Assembly (NCBI GenBank): GCA_032718475.1
Contig: JAUCBJ010005797.1
Location: forward strand, 1 to 28,926
DNA length: 28,926 nucleotides
Direction: 5' to 3'
Source: Nemertoderma westbladi
Taxonomy: Eukaryota > Xenacoelomorpha > Nemertodermatida > Nemertodermatidae
Shown here: positions 1 through 9,816 of the stretch, one piece after another
How positions within the stretch are numbered: position 1 is the stretch's first letter
How the letters are laid out: every line of letters begins with the position of its first letter
The notes under the pieces: generated by a model
Told to the model about the DNA's origin: nothing
Database searches by the model: none
Seen by the model: only the letters and a program-made list of their open reading frames with translations
Made by a program: the position numbers and the translations under genes

Positions 1-540
1 TTTTTATTTTTCAAGAAAAAATACCTCAAATCAAGTAAAATATAAAAAAACGTTGTGTTTAAACAACCCAATTAACGCGAGAACTACAAATCATATTTCA
101 AAACTGATCCTATATTTGGAATCTGCGGTTAATTTCACACTAGAAGAAGTATCTCAGGATAACATTTCTCTAAGAGTTTGGGAGGAACTGGGCTGTAATA
201 TGTTATTTTAAGTGAAAATTGCATTTTATTTCAATAAATATATAATTCAAACTCAACATGTCGATGTTGTATGTCATGTGGTTCATAATATACTGTAGCG
301 AATTGCTGTACTGTGTGTGCAGGCATGAGGATAGTTCTATAAATTTTCATTTGTTGCAATTTGGTTAAATGGAAGTAATTGAAGTCTCGTCGTTAAGCAA
401 AATAATAAATTTTATGGTAGCTAGTGTTTTAGGTGGGTTTAGCTAATGATTTCAACACTGGTTCCGATATCCTACTTCCCTCTCTAAATGTTTTATAGTA
501 GGGGGCCTAGCTAGTTCTTATTTCTATTTGTATAGAAAAT

Positions 541-611
541 GTTCCAGAACATGTTAGCTATTCATTTTAAAAAAAAATATGTTCTAGAACAAATATTTTT
601 TGTTCTAGAAC
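541..611. repeat. Three GTTCYAGAAC palindromes
   Basis: GTTCCAGAAC (541-550) and two GTTCTAGAAC copies (581-590 and 602-611) occur within 71 bp. The core TTCnnGAA is the inverted pentamer pair of a heat-shock element, so HSF binding is possible, but no neighbouring promoter is evident. The same palindrome marks the inner ends of the transposon-like repeats near 5254, 6136 and 6605, so a mobile-element origin is equally likely. Confidence 0.6.
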
Positions 612-637
612 ATTTTTTAGAAAAAATCTGGATTCGA

Positions 638-780
638 TTTAAAATGCATGGAATCGTTCCAAAACGTGTTTAAGATCAATAAAAAAAATTGTGAAAAAAA
701 ATTTTGTGAAAAAATTTAATTGAAAATTTTTTTTTTATTGATTTTAAACACGTTTTAGAACGATTCCATGCATTTTAAAA
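638..780. repeat. Long inverted repeat, ~50-bp arms
   Basis: The left arm (about 638-688) and right arm (about 730-780) are reverse complements with only a few mismatches. Both carry the core ATGCATGGAATCGTT and an ACGTGTTTAA stretch, and they end in A/T runs around a ~40-nt AT-only loop. The structure would fold into a long hairpin. It looks like a small foldback or MITE-type element. I did not identify target-site duplications. Confidence 0.75.
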
Positions 781-1085
781 CTGGCTTCTACTGTGGTCAT
801 ATTTTGTACGGGCTGTCAGACATCATAGGACACATAAATTAGCAGCTACTTCAGCTAATGCGTCCGTTGATAAAGCAACTACTATACGCTGTAAAACGGA
901 TACACGAGATATAAGGAAGATACACAAACAAAGGCAGTCACAGTTGTACTGGCTTTAGCGCCTAAGGTAACCGGGACAAACATACAATGTAGTCTAGAAT
1001 TGCAGCTAACTGTGGGACCAGAGGCTACAATACTTCCATACCAGACAAGGATTGGACCACTCTACCATGATCAGTGAGTCGGGAG

Positions 1086-1152
1086 CGTTACATGAAGGAT
1101 GGTCCTTCCATGTAACGATTGTTCATGTGATGCGGACGCGTTACATGAAGGG
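1086..1152. repeat. CGTTACATG hairpin plus extra copy
   Basis: CGTTACATGAAGGA at 1086-1099 is mirrored by TCCTTCCATGTAACG ending at 1117, giving a short imperfect hairpin with a 3-nt loop. A further direct copy of CGTTACATGAAGG lies at about 1139-1151. No function is visible. Confidence 0.55.
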
Positions 1153-2105
1153 ACGCACGAACTCGTCCACTGCGTATAAGTAAGTCTTTCACAGATAACA
1201 ATGTTATTATATCTCATTGGATGCGCAATGAGCTGTTGATATTTTCTGCAATTGGAAAAAATGTTGACGAAATAGGAAATAAAATTCCTTTCGTATGGTA
1301 CTTGGTTTTTGTCAAACTTCTAACATTAAGCCACTGAAAGAAGTCCGGACAGTGTTTGGGGCACTATTGGGGATGGCCAAACAATGACCAAGGCAATCAT
1401 TAAAAATTGGATGTTGATCAAGAGTTGACCATGGTGTCCCCATAACACAATAATTCTGAATTCCGGGTTTTTCCAGGTCCCAATAACATTTTACCAGGTA
1501 AAGTAGAATTAATAAATAATGACGGACCGGCAACAACCACTGTATTATTATTATTTATATTACTTAGATGGATGAAAATGTGTAAACACCCTACATATTG
1601 AATCGATATATTCGGCCGACATATTGAAGAGGGTATTATCACAGTGCCAGCAATAAAAAATGTTCCGGTTTTTGGACAGAATTCCTAGGTATTTTCCAGC
1701 TGGTCCCGGATGTTATACACCCTTGTGACCTGTGACGTCATCTATTCATTGCCGCGTGCGGCGTCTATAAGCAGCGGTTTTGCTATTATATTCCACTCCC
1801 ACTTGGGTATTGAAGATAAATAAGTAAATAGTATTATTAATGAATATATATTAATACTAACATTCGTTTATATTGACGTTCTTGTAACATTCCACTCATT
1901 GAAAATATGACAAGTGACCTCACCATGGAGATAGTAGACCTAAACTTAAACACCACTGAGAAGTAAAAGTTAGGAGAAAACGTGGACCTGTTACACAAAC
2001 AATGGAATATTAGTTGTAACACAAACAATTATACATTTAAATAAGTTACTAAAAAAAGGTGCAAATTGCGAAGACCGACGAACGATAAGTAAATAATATT
2101 GCCGT

Positions 2106-3053
2106 CTAAAGTTCGCCATCGCCGTGAAGGGTGGCGTCGCCGACCGAATCGTCGGAGAGTTTAAAGAACTCCCACCGCGACACGAGTTCATCCTTAGAGA
2201 GTCGTTGATCCCGCGGGGAGCGATCCAGTTCAGTGAGTATATGGTCGACCGCCTCGTCCGCCTGCACCGCGATGGGTGCCGCCATCCAACGCACCGCTTC
2301 GTGGACATCGAGGAAACCGTCAGAGTCTTTATCGTAATAATCCGAGAACTTTTTCTTCTCTTCATCGTAGTAGTTGGGGTCGTCGAGCATGTCTTCAGGG
2401 CTCCCGAGGCCCATATCGGCGGCGTATTCGTCCCAACTAATCTTGGCGTCTTTATTCAAGTCGATTCCCTCCATGTATTCCGCCATCAGTTTGGAGTGAA
2501 GCGATTCCACCTCCTCCGGCCGGTCGAATGCGAGAAACTCTGTCGGAGTTAGACCTCCGTCGTTGTCCGCGTCCGCCATCTTGAATCGCTCCGCGTGCTG
2601 CTCCAACGCTTCGGCGGCGTCATCATCGACATCCCCTCCGAACACATGTTTGGAATATTCTTCCATGGTTACCTTGCCATCCTTATTGGCGTCCTGATGT
2701 ATAAATTCCTCGTGAAGGTGCTGTTTCATGTCGTCCGTGAAGGTCTTTACAACGTGATCTACCAGTTCATCCTTACCGATGAATCCATCGTGATCGGCGT
2801 CAACTTCAAGGAAAAGTTTGGATAATTTAAATTGTATTGTATCGCCATCCAAATCGTCAAAATCCTCAGCAAGTTGTTCCCCTAAGAAAGCTTCGCGGAT
2901 TTCTTCTTTGACATAATCGTCAGTTTCACCGTCTTTCCTGTGTTGGAAGCTTTCTTCGAAATGCTCGCCGTGAACGTGCGGGGATTCCTCGACGGCGTAC
3001 AAAACGGTACATAAACTGACTACCAAAAATGTTACGCAAATATAGCGAAACAT
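2106..3053 (-). CDS. Reticulocalbin/calumenin-like (CREC family) EF-hand protein
   Basis: A 315-residue uninterrupted frame. Residues 1-20 form a signal peptide (hydrophobic core ICVTFLVVSLCTVLYA). EF-hand loops are visible at about 85-96 (DADHDGFIGKDE), 121-132 (DANKDGKVTMEE), 161-172, 198-209 (Gly-6 replaced by Ala), 241-252 (DKDSDGFLDVHE), and a degenerate 13-residue sixth near 277-289. Length, six hands, acidic linkers and a C-terminal SKDELVSRWEFF block match the CREC family, low-affinity Ca2+ binders of the secretory pathway that act as chaperone cofactors. The C-terminus reads HGDGEL, not a standard HDEL/HDEF retention signal, so ER retention may be weaker. The gene has no intron here, unlike vertebrate CREC genes, so retrocopying or lineage-specific intron loss is possible. 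The frame is intact and appears functional. Assignment to RCN1, RCN3 or calumenin is not resolved. Confidence 0.93.
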   Translation of the reverse strand: MFRYICVTFLVVSLCTVLYAVEESPHVHGEHFEESFQHRKDGETDDYVKEEIREAFLGEQLAEDFDDLDGDTIQFKLSKLFLEVDADHDGFIGKDELVDHVVKTFTDDMKQHLHEEFIHQDANKDGKVTMEEYSKHVFGGDVDDDAAEALEQHAERFKMADADNDGGLTPTEFLAFDRPEEVESLHSKLMAEYMEGIDLNKDAKISWDEYAADMGLGSPEDMLDDPNYYDEEKKKFSDYYDKDSDGFLDVHEAVRWMAAPIAVQADEAVDHILTELDRSPRDQRLSKDELVSRWEFFKLSDDSVGDATLHGDGEL

Positions 3054-3344
3054 TATGCCAAAATATTGATTAATTCACGAAAGTACCGATACGGTAGGCT
3101 ACGTGGGGCAGTACAGCAGTAGGGGGCATACACCTGTACACTAACACTAACACTACGGCACTAAAATACTGAAATACAAAGAGTACCGGTCCGGTAGGCA
3201 GGTACACAGGTAGGCGGTACTGCGGTAGGGTACAGGGGTAGCGCAGCTGACTGGCTGAGCAGAGCTGCAGCAAGAGCAGTGTGAGAGTGGAGCATCGGTA
3301 CTGGAGGTGAATTCAAATAAGATCAATAATACATACAGTATTAT
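3054..3344. other. 5' flank of the CREC gene
   Basis: This is the upstream side of the minus-strand CREC gene and should hold its promoter and 5' UTR. It is rich in short GTACCGG/ACCGGTA and TAGGCAGG words and CACTAACACTAACACTA repeats. I see no clear TATA box on the minus strand. A similar GTACCGGT-rich patch occurs near 8830-9000. Confidence 0.4.
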
Positions 3345-4553
3345 TATTATTTTTTTTTTAATATTGACACCTCGTTTATTTTAAAATAGATGTGGGAGAA
3401 AATCACCAAGGTTACATTACAGGTAACACTAACAGAAAACATCATAAACTAAAAATAGTAACAAGCTTATCTAAAAATATTTAAATGAATATCTAAAAAT
3501 AGTTACTCTTACTAGCATATTTAAAAAGATTTACAGGCATATCTAAAATTAGTAACATAAATACAGATGCACGGAAAATATAAAATATATAAACGGAGGC
3601 GAAAATATTGTTTCATTCAAAGGCCTTTCCATCATGTACACATGATAAAACAATTAATTAATTAACTACATAGATCTATTGAATTTACAATATTGTAACA
3701 GGTTTACCTCCTTTAGCTTTGAACTGAAAATGTCCTTGCTGGCGTAGTTTACAATGGTAGAAGATAAATTGTTCCAAATTGAAACAACTCTATTACTAAA
3801 GCAATATTTACTGATCTGTAGTCTCGAGCGGTGTTGAAATAATTTAAAGTTGTGGTGAACTAATTGCACCAGTGAAGAAAGAATCTGAGTCTAAGTCAAA
3901 CACATTTATTGATAATGCAATAAGTAAATTTCGAATCAAAAATTAACGTACGCACTTCCAGCGGCTGCAAGTCGAAAAACTGTAAACGTTCTATATAACT
4001 ACGTTTATCCAATCCACATTGAGCTAATAACCTTCGCGTGAAATAACGTTGCACCCTTTCGATTTAAATCAATAGATCCTAAATTAAAAGGCGACCAAAC
4101 TGGAGTACAGTATTCTACTTTAGGTCTAACGTACGATTTATAATGCAGTTAGTTAATAACGCTTTTAAATTATTGGTATAAAAATACCTGAATATTAAAT
4201 TAACAATTGTAAAATATTTTGCAGCTTGTACTTTGCAAAAATGAAGGTCAAATTTTAAATTATCGCAAAAGGTAACACCTAAATCTCTACAATCAACATC
4301 GGTCTTTCGTAACCTACCGTTTAGGAAATATTGCACCGGAGTATTATATTGTTTTTACCACGAAATTGAATCACAGTGCACTTGTGACCCGCTAATTTAG
4401 TTGCCAATCGGATGTCCAGGTTTCTAACTTTCGTAGAGCTGCATGCGTGCGATTTCACTATCAGCTGACAGTGTATGTAATTTTAAATCACCTGCGAATA
4501 ATTCACAAAATACATTTCCTAGCTGTTCTCGAAGATCATTAATTAACATATAA
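3345..4553 (-). mobile_element. 3' part of a decayed non-LTR retrotransposon
   Basis: On the minus strand the conceptual translation runs from an RT-like INDLREQLGN block (about 4520-4550) through a degenerate catalytic box FAGD (about 4485-4500, expected FADD), then after stops to a thumb-type segment (4115-4336, containing CRDLGVTFCDNLKFDLHF), and finally to a C-terminal tail (3666-3869, with RSRLQISKYCFSNRVV and SIWNNLSST). Several stops and frame changes break it, so it is dead. A ~300-bp AT-rich 3' UTR follows, ending at about 3345-3360 in a plus-strand (ATT)n/T10 run that reads as an A-rich tail on the minus strand. Architecture fits a Jockey/CR1/L2-like LINE; the clade is from memory. 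It resumes at 7012-7291 on the other side of an insertion. Confidence 0.8.
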
Positions 4554-5263
4554 TACACCATGACCCGTAATATAGTGTCATTTTCTGATGACACGGACCC
4601 CCCCCCCCCCCCCCCAAATTTTTCTACAAATCTTTATCATATTGCTTGAAATTTTAAACACAACTAGTTCAACTCACCGTAGTTGTTACCATGAAGCCGG
4701 AATTTTCTATTTCGCCTTTAAATTTTATTTATAAGCGTTTTAAAAAAAGTGTCTTTTGCGAATTCGCACCCTCTGCATCATTGCCATTCTTCACTTTAGT
4801 CGTAATTTTTTCATATCATTAAAAAGCTTGCGTTGCAAGGATTCCAAATATGTAACAATGCTTGAATTTCGTTGAGAAACAGCTGAGAAATAGGCGTTCA
4901 AAGATTGCAAGAATTATGTTATTAATAAGATTGCATGAAATTTGAAACAGAGATAATTTCACCTCCCCTCTCCTTCCTGGGTGAGGGTGAGCCAACATTT
5001 TTATTCTCGCTTTCATTCTTTAGCTACAAGCATTTGAAAAAGGTGTCTCCGGTGATATTCCACCAGTTACACCGCAGTTTTATTCTTCAAACATTTAGTG
5101 ATTTGTTGGTACTAGTGGAAAGCTGACCGTGCAAGGATTCCAAATATGTAAAAATAATTTAATTTGGTTGGGAAATAGCTGAGATATGGGCATTCGAATT
5201 TTGCATGTATTTGCTTCCGCTGCAGGCCATTTATTCTATTAATAAATACACCTTGTTCTAGAT
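4554..5263 (-). repeat. Left arm of the palindromic element
   Basis: Two degenerate copies of the arm unit lie head to tail and are reverse-complementary to 6131-7011. The first copy includes an 18-bp poly(C) run (4598-4615) after GACACGGA; the second lacks the outer end, so the two copies are fused at about 4925. Shared words include GGATTCCAAATATGTAA and GGCCATTTATTCTATTAATA. The inner end reads CTTGTTCTAGATT at about 5252-5263. Confidence 0.75.
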
Positions 5264-5298
5264 TAAATTAAATGTTTTGTATTTATGTTGAATAATTA

Positions 5299-6012
5299 CT
5301 AATTATTAATGTTCTTCAAGAGGTCGAAGAGGCCGCTATTGTTAGTGGAGTCTACAGTTCCTAGGATCGAGGCCGAGTTGCCGATTAGGATGGCTATCAG
5401 GAGTCTTTGCAGAAGGAATCGATGAGACCGGGGTTCCTGTGTTGCCTGTCGAATCTTCCTGCCGACCTCTTTCAGGAATGAGGTTGTTGCTGGTCCTGGC
5501 CGGCCAATGGTTTCGAAGGCTACTGGTGCGAAGAGGTATCCTCGGTCTACTAGTTCTTCGTACTTTCTGGATTTGGTCTCTTCTTGCTCCTTGGCAACAC
5601 GACCTCCTGCGGATAGACTGGTAGCGAGATGGCTGGGCGCTGGAGGGTCTACGACCGTCGCGTCCCACGTCAGGGACTTACCGCGCGACCAAGGGATGAG
5701 GGTCATGCCGTCTGGGCGATTACCGTCCGTTCGACAGAGGCCTGGCGGCTCCAGGATGGACGGAACACCACAGCTGGAGAGTGCGCGCTTTATGATGTCA
5801 TTTAGCGCCGTGTGGCGCGGAATCCGCCCCAAGCTCCTCTGGCAGGACAGGCCATGTAGGCCTTCGGTATCGACTTCCTTACCGCATCTGGCGCATGTGT
5901 GTTGTTCTGTGACTCGACAGCCTAGTCGAGTAGCGATTGAGATGCGGAGCTGACTGTCAGTTAGCTTTAAACCTATCGACGACGATGGTAGCGCGTCTAT
6001 CCAGCAACCGAA
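5299..6012 (-). pseudogene. C-terminal nuclease-like fragment of a retroelement polyprotein
   Basis: An uninterrupted minus-strand frame of about 240 codons whose recognisable part starts at GCWIDALPSSS. It shows a zinc-knuckle-like CARCGKEVDTEGLHGLSC, then an R-x2-RHTALND block, then RPDGMTLIPW and WDATVVDP, which resemble the PD...D core of restriction-like (PDDEXK) nucleases, then a conserved-looking PVAFETIG and a helical C-terminus ending LGTVDS. From memory this is the C-terminal segment of an abundant RT-bearing polyprotein in invertebrate genomes. No RT lies upstream: similarity stops at about 6012, where sequence with a GTTCTAGAAC palindrome begins. It is thus 5'-truncated, yet has no internal stop. 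It sits in the centre of the palindromic element, so it may be recently inserted cargo. The exact family is unresolved. Confidence 0.7.
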
Positions 6013-6130
6013 AATGAAAATGAAGAAGTTCAAGAAAATGTTCTAGAACATTTTGTTTATCTCATAAGTAGCTTGGCAACAATACAATGCCTACATGATA
6101 ATACTAGTATATGGATATTCATACATAATC

Positions 6131-7011
6131 AAAATGTTCTAGAACATTGTGTATTAATTTAATAGAATAAATGGCCTTCAGTGGGAACTACAGTAATACA
6201 TGCAAAATTCGAACGCCCATATCTCAGCTATTTCCCAACCAAATTCACATATTTTTACATATTAGGAATCCTTGCGCGGTCAGCTCTCAACAAATCACTA
6301 AATGTTTGAAGAATAACTACGGTGTAACTGGTGCAATATCGACGGAGACCTTTTTCAAACGCTTGTAGTTAAAGAATGAAAGCAAAAATAAAAAATTCTG
6401 GCTCACCCAGCAAGAAGGGTGGAGGTGAAACATTCTCTGTTTCAAATTTCATGCAATCTCATCAAGATTTGTAGAAAAAAAAATTTTTTTTTTTTTTGGG
6501 GGGGGGGGGCAGGTACCTGAATAACGACACTATATTCCAGGACATGGTGTAGATATTGTATTGGCATACCACTGTTGCCAACCAACTCTTAAAATAAATA
6601 ACACGTTCTAGAATTTTGTGTATTTATTAAATAGAATAAATGGCCTGCAGCGAACAATAATTCTTGCAATCTTTGAACGTCTATTTCTCAGCAGCTGTTT
6701 CTCAACGAAATTCAGATATTGTTACATATTTGGAATCCTTGTAACGCAAACTTTCTATTGATATGAAAAAATTACGACTAATGTGAAGAATGGCAATGAT
6801 ACGGAGAGTGCAATTGCGCCAGACACCTTTTTAAAAACTGATAAAATCAATAAAAATTTATTAAGCGAAAATCTAAAATGCCAACTTCATGTGCGGAGAA
6901 TTGAACTAGTTGTGTTTCAAATTTCAAGCAATATGATAAAGATTTGTAGAAAAATTTGAGTGAGGGTCCGGGTAATCATCAAAATGACACTATATTACGG
7001 GTCATGGTGTA
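6131..7011 (+). repeat. Right arm of the palindromic element
   Basis: Two tandem copies of the arm unit, 6131-6557 and 6601-7011, mirror the left arm. Both begin with a GTTCTAGAA palindrome (6136, 6605) followed by AATAGAATAAATGGCC and end in a GACACTATATT...CATGGTGTA terminus. The first copy carries T/G homopolymers (G12 at 6498-6509) where the second has GGGTCCGGG, showing that the poly(G) run grew inside the transposon unit. Confidence 0.75.
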
Positions 7012-7291
7012 TAAACAATAGCGGCTCTAGAACACTGTTTCGAACAACTACACATTGAGTGCGGTTACTGAGGAAAGCACCAATCCAAAGTAATAAATCA
7101 CCGCTTATTCCATAACTAGCTAATTTGTGAATCAATTTATTGTGTACAAGCGAATCAAAGGCCTTGGCCAGGTCAACGTACACAACATCTACTGTATGGC
7201 GCCGGTCTAATAAATTGAACCATTTGTTAGAACATTCTAATAGCTGAGAGTTGTAGGCCGTTTGCATGGCTTTGCGACAGTTGGACCCCAC
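7012..7291 (-). mobile_element. RT palm fragment of the interrupted LINE
   Basis: The minus-strand frame contains VDVVYVDLAKAFDSLVHNKL, the motif A region of non-LTR reverse transcriptase with its catalytic Asp, then YGISGDLLLWIGAFLSNRTQ. After VVVRNS the frame jumps to VLEPLLFI, skipping the usual GVPQG-type segment, so a small internal deletion predates or accompanies the insertion at 7011. The element is truncated at about 7291, where a non-homologous, more GC-rich sequence begins. It belongs with 3345-4553 as one dead element. Confidence 0.8.
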
Positions 7292-8156
7292 TCATGACTC
7301 ATCGGTGAGTCATAGCACCCATAGGGTGTCATTGGGTGTCATTGGCGCCAGACTGTCTGGGTGACACCTCCCAATTAGACCAATTAGACCCTAATTGACA
7401 GGTGTAATCAATTAATTAGTACATTTAATCCCTAATAGGTGTCTTATGACTCCTAATTAGAATTAGTCAATTAGTCACGTTCGGTTTGCCAAACGCTGAT
7501 ACGTTCAGTCATTGACCTCAGCCCTTACCAGCTCATATGTGCAATAGGATCGAAACGTAACTGTTTAGCCAACCAGTAGCTCCGACCAATAAGTGACGAG
7601 CTATGGCCAATCAGCATTCAGGCTTTCCGATTCAGATTTGCATAATTTCTGGCTAAACCTAAAAGGCGATGATCACTTACCTCACCTTCTTGAATCTTCA
7701 CACTCTGCCTGCGGAAGCCCCTAACTTTTACAACAGTAAAAGTTTCTATATTATAAGCGGCATTTTTATTTGTATTTAGTATTTCTGAATCTTGTGCACT
7801 TAATAATCTACTTATTATTGCTGTATTGTTAATAATGATAATACTGATTACTCTCGGCAGTTCACATCAGATTCTCAAGGTTTTCTCTCCACTTCCTATG
7901 TTCAGTCCACTTCAAACCTTAACAGGTGTCGAATAGCCCTCTCACTTCACCACCCGATGGATCGCGTGCATTCTCCCACTCGGACTGCGCCGCTACTCAC
8001 GATACTTGCTTACTTGATTATACTTGATTGCGAGATTGGTTGTCAATTCAAGAAATACCAGTTTCAAATTTTAACTTTCAAGATAGCATTGTAGGTCTAG
8101 TAGATGTTAAAAGTTGACTGTTTGGCAGACGCGTAGCGTGGTTACCGTGGTACAGT
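7292..8156. other. Non-coding, promoter-like word cluster
   Basis: No gene is visible. The left end has an 8-bp-arm palindrome made of two AP-1 type sites (TGACTCA 7295-7301, TGAGTCA 7306-7312), then tandem GGTGTCATT words. Further right are two CCAAT boxes (7586-7590, 7607-7611) and an octamer ATTTGCAT (7636-7643). This combination is seen in animal promoters and in LTRs, but I find no downstream open frame or matching second LTR. Treat it as an unassigned, possibly regulatory or mobile-element-derived stretch. Confidence 0.3.
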
Positions 8157-8222
8157 GGGGGGGGGGGGGGGGGGGGGGGGGGTGAAGTTATTTTAGGCGA
8201 AACCCCCCCCCCCCCCCCCCCC
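8157..8222. repeat. G26 / 20-nt spacer / C20 homopolymer hairpin
   Basis: An uninterrupted run of 26 G (8157-8182), a 20-nt spacer (8183-8202) and 20 C (8203-8222). The two runs can pair as a G:C hairpin, or the G run can form a quadruplex. Exact run lengths depend on assembly quality. Confidence 0.85.
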
Positions 8223-9008
8223 AAGTAATATAAGTATTTGAATTTAAATTTAATGAATAATGGTAAATGATAAATGTAGTTGACCTATTTCCAATTTTTT
8301 ACAGTGCTGCATTGTGGTTGCGCCCAATCCTCCCTTCTCCCCCCCTGGTCCTCTACAGTAGTCCCCTACAGTAGCTGCTACAGCTGGACTACTAGCTTTT
8401 GCTATTGCTCGTCTGTAGTAGCGCACTCTGCTACCGTTATTAAATATAATTGTATTAAATAGAAAAAAAAAATTTTTAGTATGTGCAATTTGAGGTACCA
8501 GGAGAAAGAAAGAAATAAACAGAAAATTGAAATTATTCAAAGCAAGGTACCTTTACTACGAAAGGGGGCGCCATTTTATCTCCCCTAAGATCTCGTTTTA
8601 GTAAGGCGCAGTAGTTTGTAAATTACATCGTCTTTGTCATGATAACTCCGGTGTCTCTGTTTTAAGGGGCTATTGGTTGTTGGTAACAGATTTAGCATAA
8701 GAAGGTTAAGTTAACGCAATAATTTTTATTGTCCGTTTAAATCCTATTTTTGTCCTTTTTTTTTACTTTTTATGTCCTCCAGAAATCTACCGTTAGGTTC
8801 CATGCTACCGGTTTCTCTACTGCTGTTCTCTCAGGCTATCAGTACCGGTATTAGTATATAGAGCACTATTTTGCAGTATTGCATGTACAGATGTACTGTA
8901 GGTATAAAGCAGGTATTTTAGTACCGGTACCGGCACCGGTACTGCTGTAGGCCTACTGTGTAGCCTACCATTTAAATACGGTACTGGTAGGCCTACCGGC
9001 TGAACGGT
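8223..9008. other. Non-coding stretch
   Basis: No gene is visible. The right part (about 8825-9000) is dense in GTACCGGT, ACCGGTAC and TAGGCCTA palindromic words, resembling the patch upstream of the CREC gene. Confidence 0.5.
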
Positions 9009-9690
9009 TGTTTTGGTTAGAAAATCCCGCCTCTGTAACCTGCTCCTTTCCCTGATTTGGAAAAGTGACCGTTTATTGTTTTGGTTAGAAAGGCCCGCCT
9101 CTGTAACCTACTCCGTTCCTTCATTTTGTAGAGTGACTGTTTATTGTTTTGGTTAGAAAATCCCGCCTCTGTAACCTGCCCCTTTCCCTCAATTAGTTAA
9201 GTGATCGTTTATTGTTTTGGTTAGGAAATCCCGCCTCTATAACCTGCTCCTTTCTCTCAATTGGTAATGTTATCGTTTATTGTTTTGGTTAGAAAATCCC
9301 GTCTCTGTAACCTGCTCCTTTCCCTGATTTGGTAAAGTGACTGTTTATTGTTTTAGTTAGAAAATCCAACCTCTGTAACCTGCTCCTTTCTCTCAATTGG
9401 TAATGTTATCATTTATTGTTTTGGTTAGAAAATCCCGTCTCTGTAACCTGCTCCTTTCCCTGATTTGGTAAAGTGACTGTTTATTGTTTTTGTTGGAAAA
9501 TCCCGCCTCTGTAACCCACTCCTTTCCCTCAATTAGTTAAATGATCGTTTATTGTTTTTGGTTAGAAAGGCCCGCCTCTATAACCTGCTCCTTTCCTTGA
9601 TTTGGTAAAGTGACTGTTTATTGTTTTGGTTAGAAAATCCGGCCTTTACCTGCTCCTTTCCCTCAATTGGTAATTGTTTTTGGCTAGAAA
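9009..9690. repeat. 68-bp tandem repeat, ten copies plus a partial
   Basis: Copies start (at TGTTTTGG or equivalent) at 9009, 9077, 9145, 9213, 9281, 9349, 9417, 9485, 9553 and 9622, with a partial one at 9674; the period is 68 bp with one 69-bp step. The core reads TTGTTTTGGTTAGAAAATCC then CTCTGTAACCTGCTCCTTT. Within the array two tail types alternate in part (CCTGATTTGGTAAAGTGACT and CTCAATTGGTAATGTTATC), suggesting a two-unit higher-order duplication. Isolated relatives of the core occur at about 11331-11375, 11497-11520 and 12576-12625. Confidence 0.93.
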
Positions 9691-9816
9691 ATGAGTGTTT
9701 TGCTACGTCATGTGGTAATCGATTATCGACAACAACCACAAATTATTAAATTTAGAGTCTTTTACCACAGGCGCATATGGAATTCTATCTCATAGTCTAT
9801 AAATCATGGAATCATG

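Larger units (their letters stand above)
1..2105. other. Non-coding region left of the CREC gene
   Basis: I see no convincing gene here. Short open frames on the minus strand (for example 1312-1642) have no recognisable domain and low-complexity composition. Small structured elements inside it are listed separately (palindromes at 541-611, inverted repeat 638-780, hairpin 1086-1117). A perfect CRE-type palindrome TGACGTCA at 1733-1740 lies 26 bp before TATAAG at 1766-1771, which would suit a plus-strand promoter, but no plus-strand gene follows it, so I do not call one. The part next to 2105 should contain the 3' UTR of the minus-strand gene; I found no canonical AATAAA on that strand nearby. 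Confidence 0.6.
4554..7011. mobile_element. Palindromic DNA-transposon-like composite inserted into the LINE
   Basis: The ends are perfect inverted repeats beginning TACACCATGACCCGTAATAT at 4554 and mirrored at 6992-7011. TAA flanks each end (4551-4553 and 7012-7014), a candidate 3-bp target-site duplication. Retrotransposon RT coding resumes on both sides, so this piece inserted into the LINE. Each arm is made of two diverged copies of one ~430-bp unit: on the left 4554-4925 and 4926-5263, on the right 6131-6557 and 6601-7011. The centre (5264-6130) carries an unrelated open frame. No transposase was seen, so it is non-autonomous. A TWA target duplication would suit PIF/Harbinger-like elements, but that is only a suggestion. 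Confidence 0.65.

Noticed and set aside
1312-1642. Minus-strand open frames of 74 codons
   Set aside because: No domain, no conserved pattern, and no convincing splice partners.
1733-1771. CRE plus TATAAG as a plus-strand promoter
   Set aside because: No plus-strand gene follows before the minus-strand CREC gene ends at 2106.
2124-2825. Plus-strand open frames opposite the CREC gene (142 and 76 codons)
   Set aside because: They are antisense shadows of an EF-hand gene and show no domain.
5439-5953. Plus-strand open frames opposite the nuclease-like fragment
   Set aside because: They are shadows of the minus-strand frame, which has recognisable motifs.
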